Notes under the pieces: model-generated | The model's input: the letters and a program-made list of their open reading frames with translations, nothing else | Database searches by the model: none | Told to the model about the DNA's origin: nothing | Translations under genes and position numbers: made by a program | Assembly: GCA_027532555.1 (NCBI GenBank) | Contig: JAPZTJ010000062.1 | Location: forward strand, 1 to 36,282 | Reading direction: 5' to 3' | DNA length: 36,282 nucleotides | Source: Aquidulcibacter sp. | Lineage (GTDB): Bacteria; Pseudomonadota; Alphaproteobacteria; Caulobacterales; Aquidulcibacteraceae | Shown: one piece after another, positions 25,531-34,805 of the stretch | Layout: each line of letters opens with the position of its first letter | Position numbering within the stretch: the first letter of the stretch is position 1

Positions 25531-26106
25531 TCAGGCTTCCTTAAATTGAATTTCCGGCCAGCGGGCTTGAATGCCAGCCACTTTGGCTTTGGTATTGCCG
25601 GTCGCGCCCCGTTTTGGGTTCGGGCGCAGTATCATTGCGAACACATCTTCCAGCCCAAAGGGCGCTGCGAGGCTGATACTATCATCGGCTTCAAGCCGCA
25701 CGGCTACCGCATCACTGAAACACAAATAGCGCTCTAGCGATTCGTCCGTACAACTGAGTGGCGCATAGGGGCTGCCGAAGCGTTGCTCAAACCACAGATG
25801 CACACGGGCTTGATTGCGCACTTCAACCAAGGGCTTCAAGGACTCCGGCAATAGGTCGTCGACAGCTTTGATAATCTGGTCTTCAGCGTCCCAAGAAGTA
25901 TCGGGATCGAAATAGCAAATGTCATAATCCTTGATGCCGTAATCGGCGGGCCTTGCGGTCAAACCATTCCAAACGGTGCCATAGATAGAGCCCGCGACAA
26001 GGCGCCAATCTGGCAAGTTGGCATCACGAACCAGCCTAAGGACCTCCATCACTTTCGGGCTGGCCCGCACCATGTCGATCAATCTGGTCTCTAGATCCTC
26101 GCTCAT
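25531..26106 (-). CDS. nucleotidyltransferase-fold family protein (DUF925-like)
   Basis: A 191-residue protein with [33 protein letters not shown] (about residues 38-70), the G-S-x(n)-D-x-D-x layout of a minimal nucleotidyltransferase fold. This is the NTP_transf_6/DUF925 type, whose substrate is unknown. ATG 26106 overlaps the thiD stop (ATGA); a start at 26121 would overlap it further. Tight packing between thiD and phzF implies one mRNA. Confidence 0.85.
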   Translation of the reverse strand: MSEDLETRLIDMVRASPKVMEVLRLVRDANLPDWRLVAGSIYGTVWNGLTARPADYGIKDYDICYFDPDTSWDAEDQIIKAVDDLLPESLKPLVEVRNQARVHLWFEQRFGSPYAPLSCTDESLERYLCFSDAVAVRLEADDSISLAAPFGLEDVFAMILRPNPKRGATGNTKAKVAGIQARWPEIQFKEA

Positions 26107-26909
26107 TTCTGGAATGGCCAAGCGTGGTTCAGGGGGCCGTGGCCTTTGCCAAAGCCGGGTGCACGTTTGATGGCTTCAACCAGATAGGCACGCGCGCGTT
26201 CAACCGCTTCTTCCAGTTCGACGCCTTGCGCGAGGAGGGCAGCAATGGCGCTGGCTAAGGTACAACCCGTGCCATGCGTCGATGGGGTATCAATGCGTTC
26301 TGCCTCAAAGAAGACTTCGCCCTTTTGTGTGGCCAAAAGATCGGTAAAGCGCGCGCCGGGAATATGGCCACCTTTGACCAGAACTGCACTTGCGCCCAGC
26401 CGCAACAAGCGCTCAGCCGCCCGGCGTTGACCATTGATGCCGTCGACCGAAACATCGGCAAGGCGTTCAGCTTCCGGCGCATTGGGGGTCAACAGACCCG
26501 CCAAGGGGATCATCAGGCTTTTGACGGCGGCAACAGCCTTGTCTTCCAATAAGGGATGTCCGCCTTTGGCCACCATGACCGGATCTATCACACGGGGTAC
26601 CGACTTGGTGTAAGCTTCCAGTGCTTCGGCCACTGTTTCGACGGTCTCTATGCTGCCCAGCATACCGGTCTTGACGGTATCGACGCCCAGATCGCTTGCC
26701 ACACAGGAAATTTGGTCTCGAATGACTTTGAGGGGGATCGGATGCACGTCGAACACGCCCAGCGTATTCTGCACGGTGATGGCAGTGACAGCCGTCATGG
26801 CAAAGCCACCCAGCGCGGTGACGGCCTTGATGTCGGCCTGAATGCCAGCCCCACCCCCGCTGTCACTGCCCGCCACAATCAACACACGGCCTTTGGGTTC
26901 AGTCGTCAT
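26103..26909 (-). CDS. thiD: hydroxymethylpyrimidine/phosphomethylpyrimidine kinase
   Basis: A 268-residue ThiD that phosphorylates HMP and HMP-phosphate in thiamine biosynthesis. The N-terminal VAGSDSGGGAGIQADIK and the ribokinase-fold signature THGTGCTLASAIAALLAQG near residue 215 are intact. ATG 26909 has GAGAGGC upstream. It lies 53 bases after folP, same strand, and is followed without gap by the nucleotidyltransferase gene. Confidence 0.96.
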   Translation of the reverse strand: MTTEPKGRVLIVAGSDSGGGAGIQADIKAVTALGGFAMTAVTAITVQNTLGVFDVHPIPLKVIRDQISCVASDLGVDTVKTGMLGSIETVETVAEALEAYTKSVPRVIDPVMVAKGGHPLLEDKAVAAVKSLMIPLAGLLTPNAPEAERLADVSVDGINGQRRAAERLLRLGASAVLVKGGHIPGARFTDLLATQKGEVFFEAERIDTPSTHGTGCTLASAIAALLAQGVELEEAVERARAYLVEAIKRAPGFGKGHGPLNHAWPFQK

Positions 26910-26962
26910 GAAATTGCCTCTCACTTTTTGACAAAGAGAATGAATGAGCCAAATCGAGTTTC

Positions 26963-27793
26963 CTAGTTGTCCAACAATGCCTTTTGCACGGTCAAAGCTT
27001 GGCGCGTCTCAGCGACATCATGAACCCGCAGGATTTGTGCCCCCTGTTGTGCGGCATAGAGTGCCGCGGCAATTGATCCGCCCAATCGGTCCTCTACCGC
27101 GGCACCTTGGTCCAAAGCGGCGATGAAGCGCTTGCGGGAGGCTCCAACCAGAACCGGACGGCCCAGAGCAACAAACCGTGGCATGTCCTGCAACAGGGTT
27201 AGATTGTGCGCTAAGGTTTTGCCAAAGCCGATACCAGGATCGACAATGATATTGGAGAGTTTCATGCCAGCTTGGATCGCTTGGCCAATCCGTCCCACCA
27301 GAAAATTCAAAACTTCGCCGGTCACGTCGCGATATTGGGGGTCTTGCTGCATGGTTTTTGGGTCGCCCTGCGCATGCATCAGCACAACAGGCACGTCGAG
27401 GGCCACTGCGGTGGCCATGGACTCTGGCGTAAAGGTCAAGGCTGACACATCGTTCCAGCAATTTGCCCCCGCCGCAACGGCCGCGCGCGCCACTTCTGGC
27501 TTACGGGTGTCGATGGATATGGCAATCGAGCTCTCGCGCCGGATCGCCTCAATGAGCGGAAGGACCCGCGCAAGTTCCTCGCCGCTCTCAACTGGATCAG
27601 AGCCAGGGCGGGTGCTTTCGCCGCCAATATCGAGAATATCCGCCCTTTGCGCGATAAGTCTGCGCGCCTGCGCCAGGGCTGCGTCGACGCTCAAAAATTG
27701 GCCGCCGTCGGAAAAGCTATCGGGTGTGGCATTGATAACGCCCATCACCAAGGTGCGGCTTGGCTGGACCAATGCTTCTAAGAATGGATTCAT
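26963..27793 (-). CDS. folP: dihydropteroate synthase
   Basis: A 276-residue dihydropteroate synthase joining p-aminobenzoate to the pterin in folate synthesis, the sulfonamide target. VMGVINATPDSFSDGG (residues ~16-31), DIGGESTRPGSDPV and the later VDPGIGFGKTLAHN are diagnostic. ATG 27793 is preferred; an extension to 27811 adds only six residues. It is divergent from the ABC permease gene, whose start is 92 bases away. Confidence 0.96.
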   Translation of the reverse strand: MNPFLEALVQPSRTLVMGVINATPDSFSDGGQFLSVDAALAQARRLIAQRADILDIGGESTRPGSDPVESGEELARVLPLIEAIRRESSIAISIDTRKPEVARAAVAAGANCWNDVSALTFTPESMATAVALDVPVVLMHAQGDPKTMQQDPQYRDVTGEVLNFLVGRIGQAIQAGMKLSNIIVDPGIGFGKTLAHNLTLLQDMPRFVALGRPVLVGASRKRFIAALDQGAAVEDRLGGSIAAALYAAQQGAQILRVHDVAETRQALTVQKALLDN

Positions 27794-27885
27794 GAGCAGC
27801 AAACTAAGCAAGTTTGCCGCTTATGGACAGGGTTTGGTGTGCGAAAGGCCTTTCCTTCACAGCTCGGTGAGGTCAAACTAAGCGC

Positions 27886-28692
27886 ATGACACAGCCTGCG
27901 ACTCCCCCCGCACCGCGCGCCTATGGCGCTTTGAATTGGATTGGCCTGCAAACGCTTTATCAGCGCGAAGTGCGCCGGTTCTGGAAAGTGGCGGTCCAAA
28001 CGATCTTTGGCCCAGTTGTCTCAACTTGGCTGTTGATGGTGGTGTTTGTCATGGCCTTTGGGGCCGACAAACGGATGATGAGTGGGATCCCGTTCGCGGA
28101 CTTCCTGGCTCCTGGCTTGATCATGTTGTCGATCATTCAAAATGCGTTTGCCAATTCCTCGTCGTCTCTGATCGTTGCGAAAGTCCAAGGCACAACGGTG
28201 GATTTTCTGATGCCGCCTTTGTCGGCAGGCGAACTGACTGCAGGATTTATCGCTGGGGCGACAACGCGTGGGCTATTGGTGGCCTTGGCAATGGCCGTGT
28301 CGATCACGATTTTTGCCAATGTGATTCCGAAGCACATCGGCTGGACGCTTTATTTCGGGTTGACCGGGGCGATCATGTTTGGCGCCTTTGGCGTCTTGGG
28401 CGGGATATGGGCGGACAAATTTGATAACTTGGCCTTCGTCACCAGCTTCTTGATCACGCCACTGACTTTCTTGTCGGGTACATTTTATTCTATCAAAGTG
28501 CTCCCCGAACCCTTCCATACGCTGTCGCTTTGGAACCCGGTTTTCCATCTGATTGATGGCTTCCGTTACGGATTTACCGGCCATGCTGATGCTGATGTCA
28601 TGACGAGCGCTGTGTCGACCGGTGTGATCAGCCTCTTGCTGGTTTTTGCCTGTTGGCGGGTGTTCAAGACGGGGTGGCGCATGCGCGCATAA
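27886..28692 (+). CDS. ABC-2 type transporter permease
   Basis: A 268-residue integral membrane protein with about six transmembrane segments and the ABC-2 layout (MSGIPFADFLAPGLIMLSIIQNAFANSSSSL, then LTFLSGTFYSIKVLPEPF). This is the YadH-like permease type that exports unknown substrates together with an ATP-binding subunit. No ATPase gene is adjacent; it may lie elsewhere. It starts with an ATG behind a weak ribosome site. Confidence 0.88.
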   Translation: MTQPATPPAPRAYGALNWIGLQTLYQREVRRFWKVAVQTIFGPVVSTWLLMVVFVMAFGADKRMMSGIPFADFLAPGLIMLSIIQNAFANSSSSLIVAKVQGTTVDFLMPPLSAGELTAGFIAGATTRGLLVALAMAVSITIFANVIPKHIGWTLYFGLTGAIMFGAFGVLGGIWADKFDNLAFVTSFLITPLTFLSGTFYSIKVLPEPFHTLSLWNPVFHLIDGFRYGFTGHADADVMTSAVSTGVISLLLVFACWRVFKTGWRMRA

Positions 28693-28729
28693 GGCTGTAA
28701 AAGGACCCTGTCCGACTTGGCTTCGAACG

Positions 28730-28758
28730 AGGGACCTAGCAGACGCTGGGCCCTTTTT
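28730..28758 (+). terminator. terminator after the ABC permease
   Basis: AGGG-A-CC-T-AGC (28730-28740) pairs with GCT-GG-G-CCCT (28745-28754) around AGAC, with a mismatch and a bulge, followed by TTTT. It lies 45 bases before the argD start and would separate the two transcription units. Confidence 0.5.
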
Positions 28759-28802
28759 CGTTTGGTCTTATCGGTCGAAACCCCTGATTTGGAGAGTAAT
28801 CC

Positions 28803-29996
28803 GTGAGCGCTGCCCCGTTAATGCCCGTCTATTCCCCCGCTCCAGCCGATTTCGTGCAAGGGCGAGGCGTTGAAGTCTTTACGGCTGAGGGCAAGCGCTA
28901 TCTCGACTTCATTGCTGGGATTGCCACCAACAGTCTGGGTCATTGTCATCCAAAGCTGGTCGCAGCCTTGACCGAGCAGGCCAATAAAATCTGGCACATG
29001 TCCAACATGTATCAAACTGAACTCCAGCGCTCGCTGGCGCAAAAATACACCGATGCAACGTTTGCTGATGTCGTGTTTTTTGCCAATTCCGGGACTGAGG
29101 CGATTGAAGCCTGCTTGAAGTTAACCCGCAAATATCATTCAGCCAAAGGCAATCCTGAGCGGATTGAGATATTGGGCTTTGAGGGGGCTTTCCATGGCCG
29201 CTCCTATGGAGCCATCAATGCGGCGGCTAACCCAAATTACTTGGCAGGCTTTGGCCCGCCGTTGCCGGGCTATCGCCAATTGCCGTTCGGTGATCACGAA
29301 GCTTTAAAAGCGGCCATTGGCCCCACAACGGCTGGCATCATCCTAGAGCCTGTGCAGGGCGAAGGTGGCGTGCGCGCCGTGCCAAACGAATGTTTGCAGG
29401 GCCTGCGTGCCTTGTGCGACGAACATGACATCTTGCTGATTTTTGACGAAGTGCAATCGGGCGCTGGGCGGACTGGCAAGCTGTTTGCCCATGAATGGGC
29501 CGGCATTACTCCAGATGTGATGGCTGTAGCAAAAGGCATGGGTGGCGGCTTCCCCATGGGGGCATGCCTAGCCACGGCAGAAGCAGCAAGCGGCATGGTT
29601 CGCGGCGTTCATGGATCGACCTTTGGCGGCAACCCGCTGGCGATGGCAGTTGGTCACGCAACCTTTGACGAGATTAGCCAACCTGAATTCCTTGAGCATG
29701 TGCGCGATATCTCCAATCATCTGCACCAGTCCTTGGCTGGCCTGAAGGACCGCTACCCAGACCTCGTGGTCGATGTACGCGGCAAAGGCTTGTTGGCCGG
29801 ATTGAAGTTGACAATTGACCCCCTGAAAGTGCGTCAGTTGTGCTTTGAGCGCGGAATGCTGGTTGGTACCGCTGGCCAAAATGTGTTGCGTATGGCCCCA
29901 CCTCTGATCGTGTCGCCAGACGATGTTTCTGAAGCCATCTCGATCTTGGACGCAGCCTTGGCTGCAGCCCAAGCAGAGGTCAAAGCAGCGGCCTAA
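28803..29996 (+). CDS. argD: acetylornithine aminotransferase
   Basis: A 397-residue PLP enzyme of the class III aminotransferases, converting N-acetylglutamate semialdehyde to acetylornithine in arginine synthesis (and often succinyl-diaminopimelate transamination in lysine synthesis). Gly-rich FFANSGTEAIEACLKLTRK, LIFDEVQSGAGRTG and the PLP lysine K244 (AVAKGMGGGFPMG) are intact. The start is a GTG with GGAGAG 6 bases upstream. argF follows after 24 bases, so the pair forms an arginine operon. Confidence 0.94.
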   Translation: MSAAPLMPVYSPAPADFVQGRGVEVFTAEGKRYLDFIAGIATNSLGHCHPKLVAALTEQANKIWHMSNMYQTELQRSLAQKYTDATFADVVFFANSGTEAIEACLKLTRKYHSAKGNPERIEILGFEGAFHGRSYGAINAAANPNYLAGFGPPLPGYRQLPFGDHEALKAAIGPTTAGIILEPVQGEGGVRAVPNECLQGLRALCDEHDILLIFDEVQSGAGRTGKLFAHEWAGITPDVMAVAKGMGGGFPMGACLATAEAASGMVRGVHGSTFGGNPLAMAVGHATFDEISQPEFLEHVRDISNHLHQSLAGLKDRYPDLVVDVRGKGLLAGLKLTIDPLKVRQLCFERGMLVGTAGQNVLRMAPPLIVSPDDVSEAISILDAALAAAQAEVKAAA

Positions 29997-30020
29997 GCCG
30001 GTCTGACTGGACGTTTCACT

Positions 30021-30953
30021 ATGCGCCATTTTATCGATATTGATCTCCTCGCGCCTGAGGAAGTGCGGGCTATTCTTGATGAAGCCCATGCCCGCAAGCG
30101 CGCGCGCCAAGGCTGGCCCAAAGGCAAGGTCGATGCCGATGCCCCACTTTCTGGCCATGTGTTGGCAGCTATTTTCGAGAAGAACTCAACCCGCACCCGC
30201 GTGTCTTTCGATGCGGCTATGCGGCAATTGGGTGGGCAGACGTTGATGATGGATGCTGCCACCAGCCAATTGGGTCGTGGCGAGTCGATTGCAGACACCG
30301 CGCGGGTGTTATCACGCATGGTCGATGTCATCTCTTTGCGCGCCAATAGTCATGCCAGCCTGTTGGAATTGGCTGAGTATGCGACTGTCCCTGTCATCAA
30401 TGCGCTGACGGATTTTTCCCATCCATGTCAGATTTTGGCAGATCTTATGACTTTGGAAGAAGCTGGCATCGCGCTCAAGGGTGCGAAGATCGCTTGGGCG
30501 GGCGATGGTAACAATGTTCTGACGAGCTTTATCCATGCTGCCTCGAAACTGGGCTTCCACGTGGCTGCAGCTTGTCCAGCAGGCTTTCGACCTTCGGATG
30601 AGGTATTGGCGGCAGGGCGCGCGGCAGGGGCTGTTGTTGAGGTGTTTGATGACCCAGCCGAGGCGATTGCGGGCGCAGATTGTGTCGTGACCGATACGTG
30701 GGTCTCGATGGGCGATACCAATGTCGGTGAGCGCATGCAGGCGTTGGGGCCCTATCAGGTGAACGAAGAGTTGATGGCACAAGCTAAGCCGGACGCGATT
30801 TTCCTACACTGCTTGCCGGCCCATCGCGGCGAAGAAGTCACCAATGCTGTGATGGATGGCCCTCAGAGTCGTATTTTTGACGAGGCCGAGAACCGGATTC
30901 ATGCACAAAAAGCTGTCCTGACTTGGTGTTTAGGGAAAGGGGCAAGCCAATGA
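30021..30953 (+). CDS. argF: ornithine carbamoyltransferase
   Basis: A 310-residue transcarbamoylase making citrulline from ornithine and carbamoyl phosphate. The carbamoyl-phosphate motif STRTR is at residues 56-60, HPCQ at about 135, and the catalytic [10 protein letters not shown] starts at about 263. The length is typical. Its stop overlaps the next start (ATGA), giving translational coupling to hslO. Confidence 0.97.
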   Translation: MRHFIDIDLLAPEEVRAILDEAHARKRARQGWPKGKVDADAPLSGHVLAAIFEKNSTRTRVSFDAAMRQLGGQTLMMDAATSQLGRGESIADTARVLSRMVDVISLRANSHASLLELAEYATVPVINALTDFSHPCQILADLMTLEEAGIALKGAKIAWAGDGNNVLTSFIHAASKLGFHVAAACPAGFRPSDEVLAAGRAAGAVVEVFDDPAEAIAGADCVVTDTWVSMGDTNVGERMQALGPYQVNEELMAQAKPDAIFLHCLPAHRGEEVTNAVMDGPQSRIFDEAENRIHAQKAVLTWCLGKGASQ

Positions 30954-31900
30954 CCTTTGGTGCCAATCCTTCCGATCCCGATGCGGACTTGATGGCCGCT
31001 GCAGACGATATTGTGGCAGCGTTTCAAATTGACGGTGAACCCGTACGCGGACGCATTGTGCGGCTTGGCCCTGCAACGGTTGATGAGATCCTGCAGCGCC
31101 ACAAATATCCCGATTGTGTTGCACGCCTGTTGGGCGAAATGTTGACCTTAGCCGCTTTGGTTGGGGCTTCGCTGAAATTCGATGGCAAGCTGATTATTCA
31201 AGTGCAGGGCGAGAATGGCCTTGAAGGGCCGATCCGCTTTATCGTGGCTGAATATCGCACGAATGGTGCCTTACGCGGCTATGCCAATGTAGATGGCGTG
31301 GCGTTGGCCGAGCTGTTAGCGCAGAATTCTGAGCCTACCTTGCTTGAGCTGATTGGACCCGGGCTCTTCGCCATGACCGTAGATCAAGGCGATGACATGG
31401 ATCGCTATCAGGGCACCGTCGCGTTGGAAGGTGATACTCTGGCCGAGGCAGCGGCACTTTACTTCGCACAGTCAGAACAAATCCCAACCCGCATCCGGAT
31501 CGCTTGCGCAGAAACCCATGGTCCTGCAGGGCGTACACAATGGCGGGCAGGTGGGGCTTTGATTCAGCAGGTTGCCGGTGACAGTGCGCGCGGCGACACG
31601 TCGATGGCTTGGGAGCATGCCTCCATCCTGTTTGAAACTCTGGAAGACCGAGAGTTAGTCAATGCCGAACTGTCTGCGGGGGATTTGCTGTTTCGGCTGT
31701 TCCACGAAGACGGCGTGCGCCTGTTTGAGGCGCGACCAATCGAAACCGCCTGTACGTGCTCCAGTGATCGCATTTTGGCCTTGCTCAAGCAATTTGGAGC
31801 AGAGGCGGCAGCCGACATGATTGAAGCCGATGGCTTCATCCGAGTACGTTGCGAGTATTGCAATAAGAGCTTTGATGTTCGCCCAGAAGAGCTTTTGTGA
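30950..31900 (+). CDS. hslO: redox-regulated chaperone Hsp33
   Basis: A 316-residue Hsp33, a cytosolic chaperone switched on by oxidation of its zinc-binding cysteines. The zinc site is present as C268-x-C270 and C301-x2-C304 (CTCSS and CEYC). ATG 30950 sits in the argF stop with GGGAAAGGGG upstream; an upstream frame start at 30923 is rejected. Cotranscription with argF is common in related bacteria. Its terminator downstream is interrupted by an insertion sequence. Confidence 0.96.
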   Translation: MTFGANPSDPDADLMAAADDIVAAFQIDGEPVRGRIVRLGPATVDEILQRHKYPDCVARLLGEMLTLAALVGASLKFDGKLIIQVQGENGLEGPIRFIVAEYRTNGALRGYANVDGVALAELLAQNSEPTLLELIGPGLFAMTVDQGDDMDRYQGTVALEGDTLAEAAALYFAQSEQIPTRIRIACAETHGPAGRTQWRAGGALIQQVAGDSARGDTSMAWEHASILFETLEDRELVNAELSAGDLLFRLFHEDGVRLFEARPIETACTCSSDRILALLKQFGAEAAADMIEADGFIRVRCEYCNKSFDVRPEELL

Positions 31901-31927
31901 CTTTGGGTTAGTCTAAACGCAAAAAAA

Positions 31928-31940
31928 GGCGGCCTTTTGG
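31928..31940. repeat. target-site duplication of the IS, left copy
   Basis: GGCGGCCTTTTGG at 31928-31940 recurs exactly at 33467-33479. The shared sequence is one arm and loop of a terminator stem-loop. Confidence 0.6.
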
Positions 31941-33466
31941 GGCGGCTCAGACTGCTGACAAACCCCTGGCCTTGGCTGGGGGTTTGTGATTCATTGGGAT
32001 ATGTTGAGACATCCTGAACCTGAACAGACCGCCCTTGAGATGGTTAGACTTGAGGAGTTGGTTCCCAAGGATCATTTGCTTCGTAAGATTGAGGCGGTGA
32101 TCGACTTTTCGTTTATCCATGAGCGCGTTGCGGGCTTGTATTGCGCCGACAATGGTCGCCCGCCGCTTGATCCGACTTTGATGTTCAAGGCGTTGTTCGT
32201 TGGCTATTTGTTTGGCATTCGCTCAGAGCGCCAGCTGGTGCGTGAGATTGAGGTCAATGTCGCCTATCGTTGGTTTTTGCGATTGAAGCTGACCGATGGG
32301 GTTTTTGATGCATCGACGCTCAGCCAGAACCGACGGCGGCGCTTTAACGATACATCTGTTGCGCAAGACATTTTCGACGCGATTGTCGAACAGGCGATGG
32401 CTTATGGCTTGGTTGAAGGCAAAGTGCTTTACACCGACAGCACGCATTTGAAGGCCAATGCCAATAAGAACAAGTACACCAAGGAAATGGTCATCAAGTC
32501 GCGCTCTGATTATTGGGATGCGCTGGATGAAGCCATTAACATAGAACGAGAGGCCCACGGCCAGAAGCCAATGAAGCCCAAAGCGCGTGAAGCGCAGATC
32601 AAGGAAAGCAAAGTCTCCCGCACCGATCCCGACAGTGGTTATATGGTACGCGACGGCAAGCCCAAGGGCTTTTTCTACCTCGACCACCGCACCGTCGATG
32701 GGCGCTGCAACATCATTACAGACACTTATGCCACACCAGCCAATGTCCATGACAGCATCCCCTATCTTGAGCGCTTGGATCGTCAGCGCGAGCGCTTTGG
32801 TTTTGAAACCCAGTTCGTCGGTCTCGATGCAGGCTATGCCACAGCAGGCATCGCCAAGGGGTTGGAGGATCGAGAGATTACGGGCGTAACAGGCTATCGT
32901 CGTCCCACCCCATCCCGCGAAGGAATGATGGGACCAAAGTCCTTCACTTATGATCCAAAAGCCGACGGCTATCGCTGTCCCCAAGGCCAATTGCTGCCCT
33001 ATGCCACAACCGACCGCACAGGCTATCGCCAATACAAGAGCGATCCCAAAATCTGCAAGACATGCCCGTTGCTGGCAAGCTGTACTTCAAATCCCAAAGC
33101 TCAACGCACCCTGACCCGCCATGTCTGGCAGGAAGCACGCGACCGCAACGATGCCCAACGCCTCACCCCTCACGGCAAGGCCATTTACAAAAGACGAAAA
33201 GAAACTGTCGAGCGCTCGTTTGCTGACGCCAAGCAACTCCACGGGCACCGCTACGCCAGATTCCGAAGTCTCGTACGCGTCAAATGCCAATGCCTGTTCG
33301 CAGCCACCGCCCAAAACATCAAGAAAATCGCCCTCATCATCGCCCCAATACTCCACCCGAGGCCCGCCTAACCCAACCAGCCCCACTTTACTTCAATCAA
33401 TCTGCCCCAAAACCCAACATACAAAACAAAACCCCGCCAAAATGACGGGGTTTGTCAGCAGTCTGA
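31941..33466 (+). mobile_element. IS1182-type insertion sequence, complete
   Basis: Terminal inverted repeats of 21 bases at 31946-31966 and 33447-33467 flank one transposase gene. Each end also forms a hairpin of its own: ACAAACCCC/GGGTTTGT on the left (31958-31988) and AAACCCCG/CGGGGTTT on the right (33430-33454). IS1182 members characteristically insert into palindromes, with or without target duplication, which fits the terminator target here. The exact boundary is uncertain by a few bases. Confidence 0.8.
31986..33371 (+). CDS. IS1182-family transposase
   Basis: A 461-codon DDE transposase. The N-terminal LVPKDHLLRKIEAVIDFSFI (residues 25-44) and RSERQLVREIEVNVAYRWFL are typical of the DUF772-like domain. 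The acidic triad is Asp151 (VLYTDSTHLKA), Asp281 (VGLDAGYA) and Glu409 (ETVERSFADAK). A zinc-ribbon-like cysteine group lies at C331, C357, C360 and C366. The GTG start at 31986 lies at the left-end hairpin; an ATG at 32001 would remove five residues and is equally plausible. No frameshift is seen, so the element looks potentially active. Confidence 0.93.
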   Translation: MIHWDMLRHPEPEQTALEMVRLEELVPKDHLLRKIEAVIDFSFIHERVAGLYCADNGRPPLDPTLMFKALFVGYLFGIRSERQLVREIEVNVAYRWFLRLKLTDGVFDASTLSQNRRRRFNDTSVAQDIFDAIVEQAMAYGLVEGKVLYTDSTHLKANANKNKYTKEMVIKSRSDYWDALDEAINIEREAHGQKPMKPKAREAQIKESKVSRTDPDSGYMVRDGKPKGFFYLDHRTVDGRCNIITDTYATPANVHDSIPYLERLDRQRERFGFETQFVGLDAGYATAGIAKGLEDREITGVTGYRRPTPSREGMMGPKSFTYDPKADGYRCPQGQLLPYATTDRTGYRQYKSDPKICKTCPLLASCTSNPKAQRTLTRHVWQEARDRNDAQRLTPHGKAIYKRRKETVERSFADAKQLHGHRYARFRSLVRVKCQCLFAATAQNIKKIALIIAPILHPRPA

Positions 33467-33487
33467 GGCGGCCTTTTGGGCCGCCTT
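33467..33487. terminator. hslO/hfaD terminator, intact copy beside the IS
   Basis: GGCGGCC (33467-33473) / GGGCCGCC (33478-33485) with a TTTT loop, followed by TTT. The same left arm and loop occur at 31928-31940 beyond the IS. Before insertion the stem-loop, with A-run and T-run flanks, would have ended both hslO and the convergent hfaD-like gene. Confidence 0.7.
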
Positions 33488-33510
33488 TATCGTCTGTGAA
33501 AGCGTGTGAA

Positions 33511-34740
33511 TTAGTGGCCGCTGCGTTGAGCGATGAAGGTCGCGCTGTTGCCAATGGCCGACGCACTGGCGGAGATCATGCCCATGTTGCCGCCGTTGAA
33601 ATTGGTGGTCGCGGTCACGTTGCCGTTGTTGGTTTGGTTCGTGCGGCCCTCAACCAAAACGCTCTCATTGCCGCAGGAAGCACAGGAATAAGCCGTGATG
33701 GCATTGCCGACTGCCGAAGACGTGGCTTGGCCCACACCGCCATTGGCCGATGCGCCGGAGAAGCTGGTGGTGGCCGAGACGTTGCCCCTGTTGTTTTGGT
33801 CCATGAACATCGAAACATCTGAGCCTAAGTTGGACAGCAAAGCCGAGTTACCAACTGAGTTGGAACCTGACATGGCAAAGCCTTCGAAATTGTCCAGATT
33901 GACGATGGAGCTTGACGAGACATTGCCGCTATTGTTTTGCGAGCCACTCATTTGAGCATAGCCCCATTTGTTTTGGATTTCGGCCAAGTTGCCTGCTGCA
34001 GCTGCGCCGCTTGAGACGTTGGTTGCGCTTTTGACATCAACGGTCGAGGTCGTTGTAACATCACCAGCGTTGTTTTGATCCACTTCAGCAAAAATCGTGG
34101 CCGATTCCCCTTCCCAACGAGCTGAGTTTGCAGCGCCGATGGCATTGGACGAGACTGCGCCATTATTGCAGCAAGCAGTCACGTTGGAGGAAGCATCTAC
34201 TTTTGCAGCGCTGGTTTGGGTGACTTTGCCTTGTGTGTAGCCATTCTTGGTGAAGCTACCAAAACTATTAGCGGTACCTTGAGCACCCGAAACAATGAAG
34301 TCAGCGGAGCCAACATGGATCGTCGATTTAGCTGTGATCTTGGTGTCAGCTTGTGCGGTTTGGGTCGAATTGATCCCGATGGTGGCGCAGCAACCTTCAA
34401 CCTGGGCCGCATTGCCGTGTGCAACAGCCGTGCTCTGGGTCACGCCACGGGCGTTTTGACCGGTTACCGAATTGATGGCTGAGACGGTTCCGCGCAATGT
34501 TTGCGTGTTGGATACATTCATGCTCTGCTCAACCGCTTTCGCGGACATGGTATTACCAGTAGCGAGATTGTTGGAAGCAGTGCCATGGCTGGTCTGGAAC
34601 TCGACGTTCAGCTTAGCAACGACATCGCCCATTTGAACTTGACCATTTAGGACTTCGTAAGGCGCATGCTGCGCGCTGGCGATTGCTGGGATGAACGCCA
34701 AAGCAGCTGCAGTTGCGATAAGATGTTTTGCCTGTGCCAT
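33511..34740 (-). CDS. hfaD: HfaD-like holdfast anchor protein, repeat-rich
   Basis: A 409-residue secreted protein (signal to about residue 23, ASAQ) rich in Asn, Gln, Ser, Thr, Gly and Ala. In Caulobacter, HfaA and HfaD are surface fibres that, with the CsgG-like HfaB exporter, fasten the polysaccharide holdfast to the cell. The C-terminal half has four repeats, each opening with a Q-N-N-x-G-N-V-like motif at Q222, Q268, Q315 and Q369, and each closing with an (A/V/I)GN at about 250, 297, 345 and 397. Three cysteine pairs (117/118, 190/191, 353/356) could crosslink fibres. GGAGTAG is 5 bases before the ATG. Identity rests on composition and the HfaB-like gene nearby. Confidence 0.7.
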   Translation of the reverse strand: MAQAKHLIATAAALAFIPAIASAQHAPYEVLNGQVQMGDVVAKLNVEFQTSHGTASNNLATGNTMSAKAVEQSMNVSNTQTLRGTVSAINSVTGQNARGVTQSTAVAHGNAAQVEGCCATIGINSTQTAQADTKITAKSTIHVGSADFIVSGAQGTANSFGSFTKNGYTQGKVTQTSAAKVDASSNVTACCNNGAVSSNAIGAANSARWEGESATIFAEVDQNNAGDVTTTSTVDVKSATNVSSGAAAAGNLAEIQNKWGYAQMSGSQNNSGNVSSSSIVNLDNFEGFAMSGSNSVGNSALLSNLGSDVSMFMDQNNRGNVSATTSFSGASANGGVGQATSSAVGNAITAYSCASCGNESVLVEGRTNQTNNGNVTATTNFNGGNMGMISASASAIGNSATFIAQRSGH

Positions 34741-34805
34741 GTTCTACTCCAAGATCTTGAGATCTGTCTCTTTCCGGCACACTTGGCCGGTGTTGGGAGT
34801 AGGAT

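Noticed and set aside
27123-27881. 252-codon + strand frame
   Set aside because: Antisense to folP, with composition typical of a shadow frame.
32223-33032. 269-codon minus-strand frame
   Set aside because: Mirror frame of the IS1182-type transposase, with no ribosome site or recognisable motifs.
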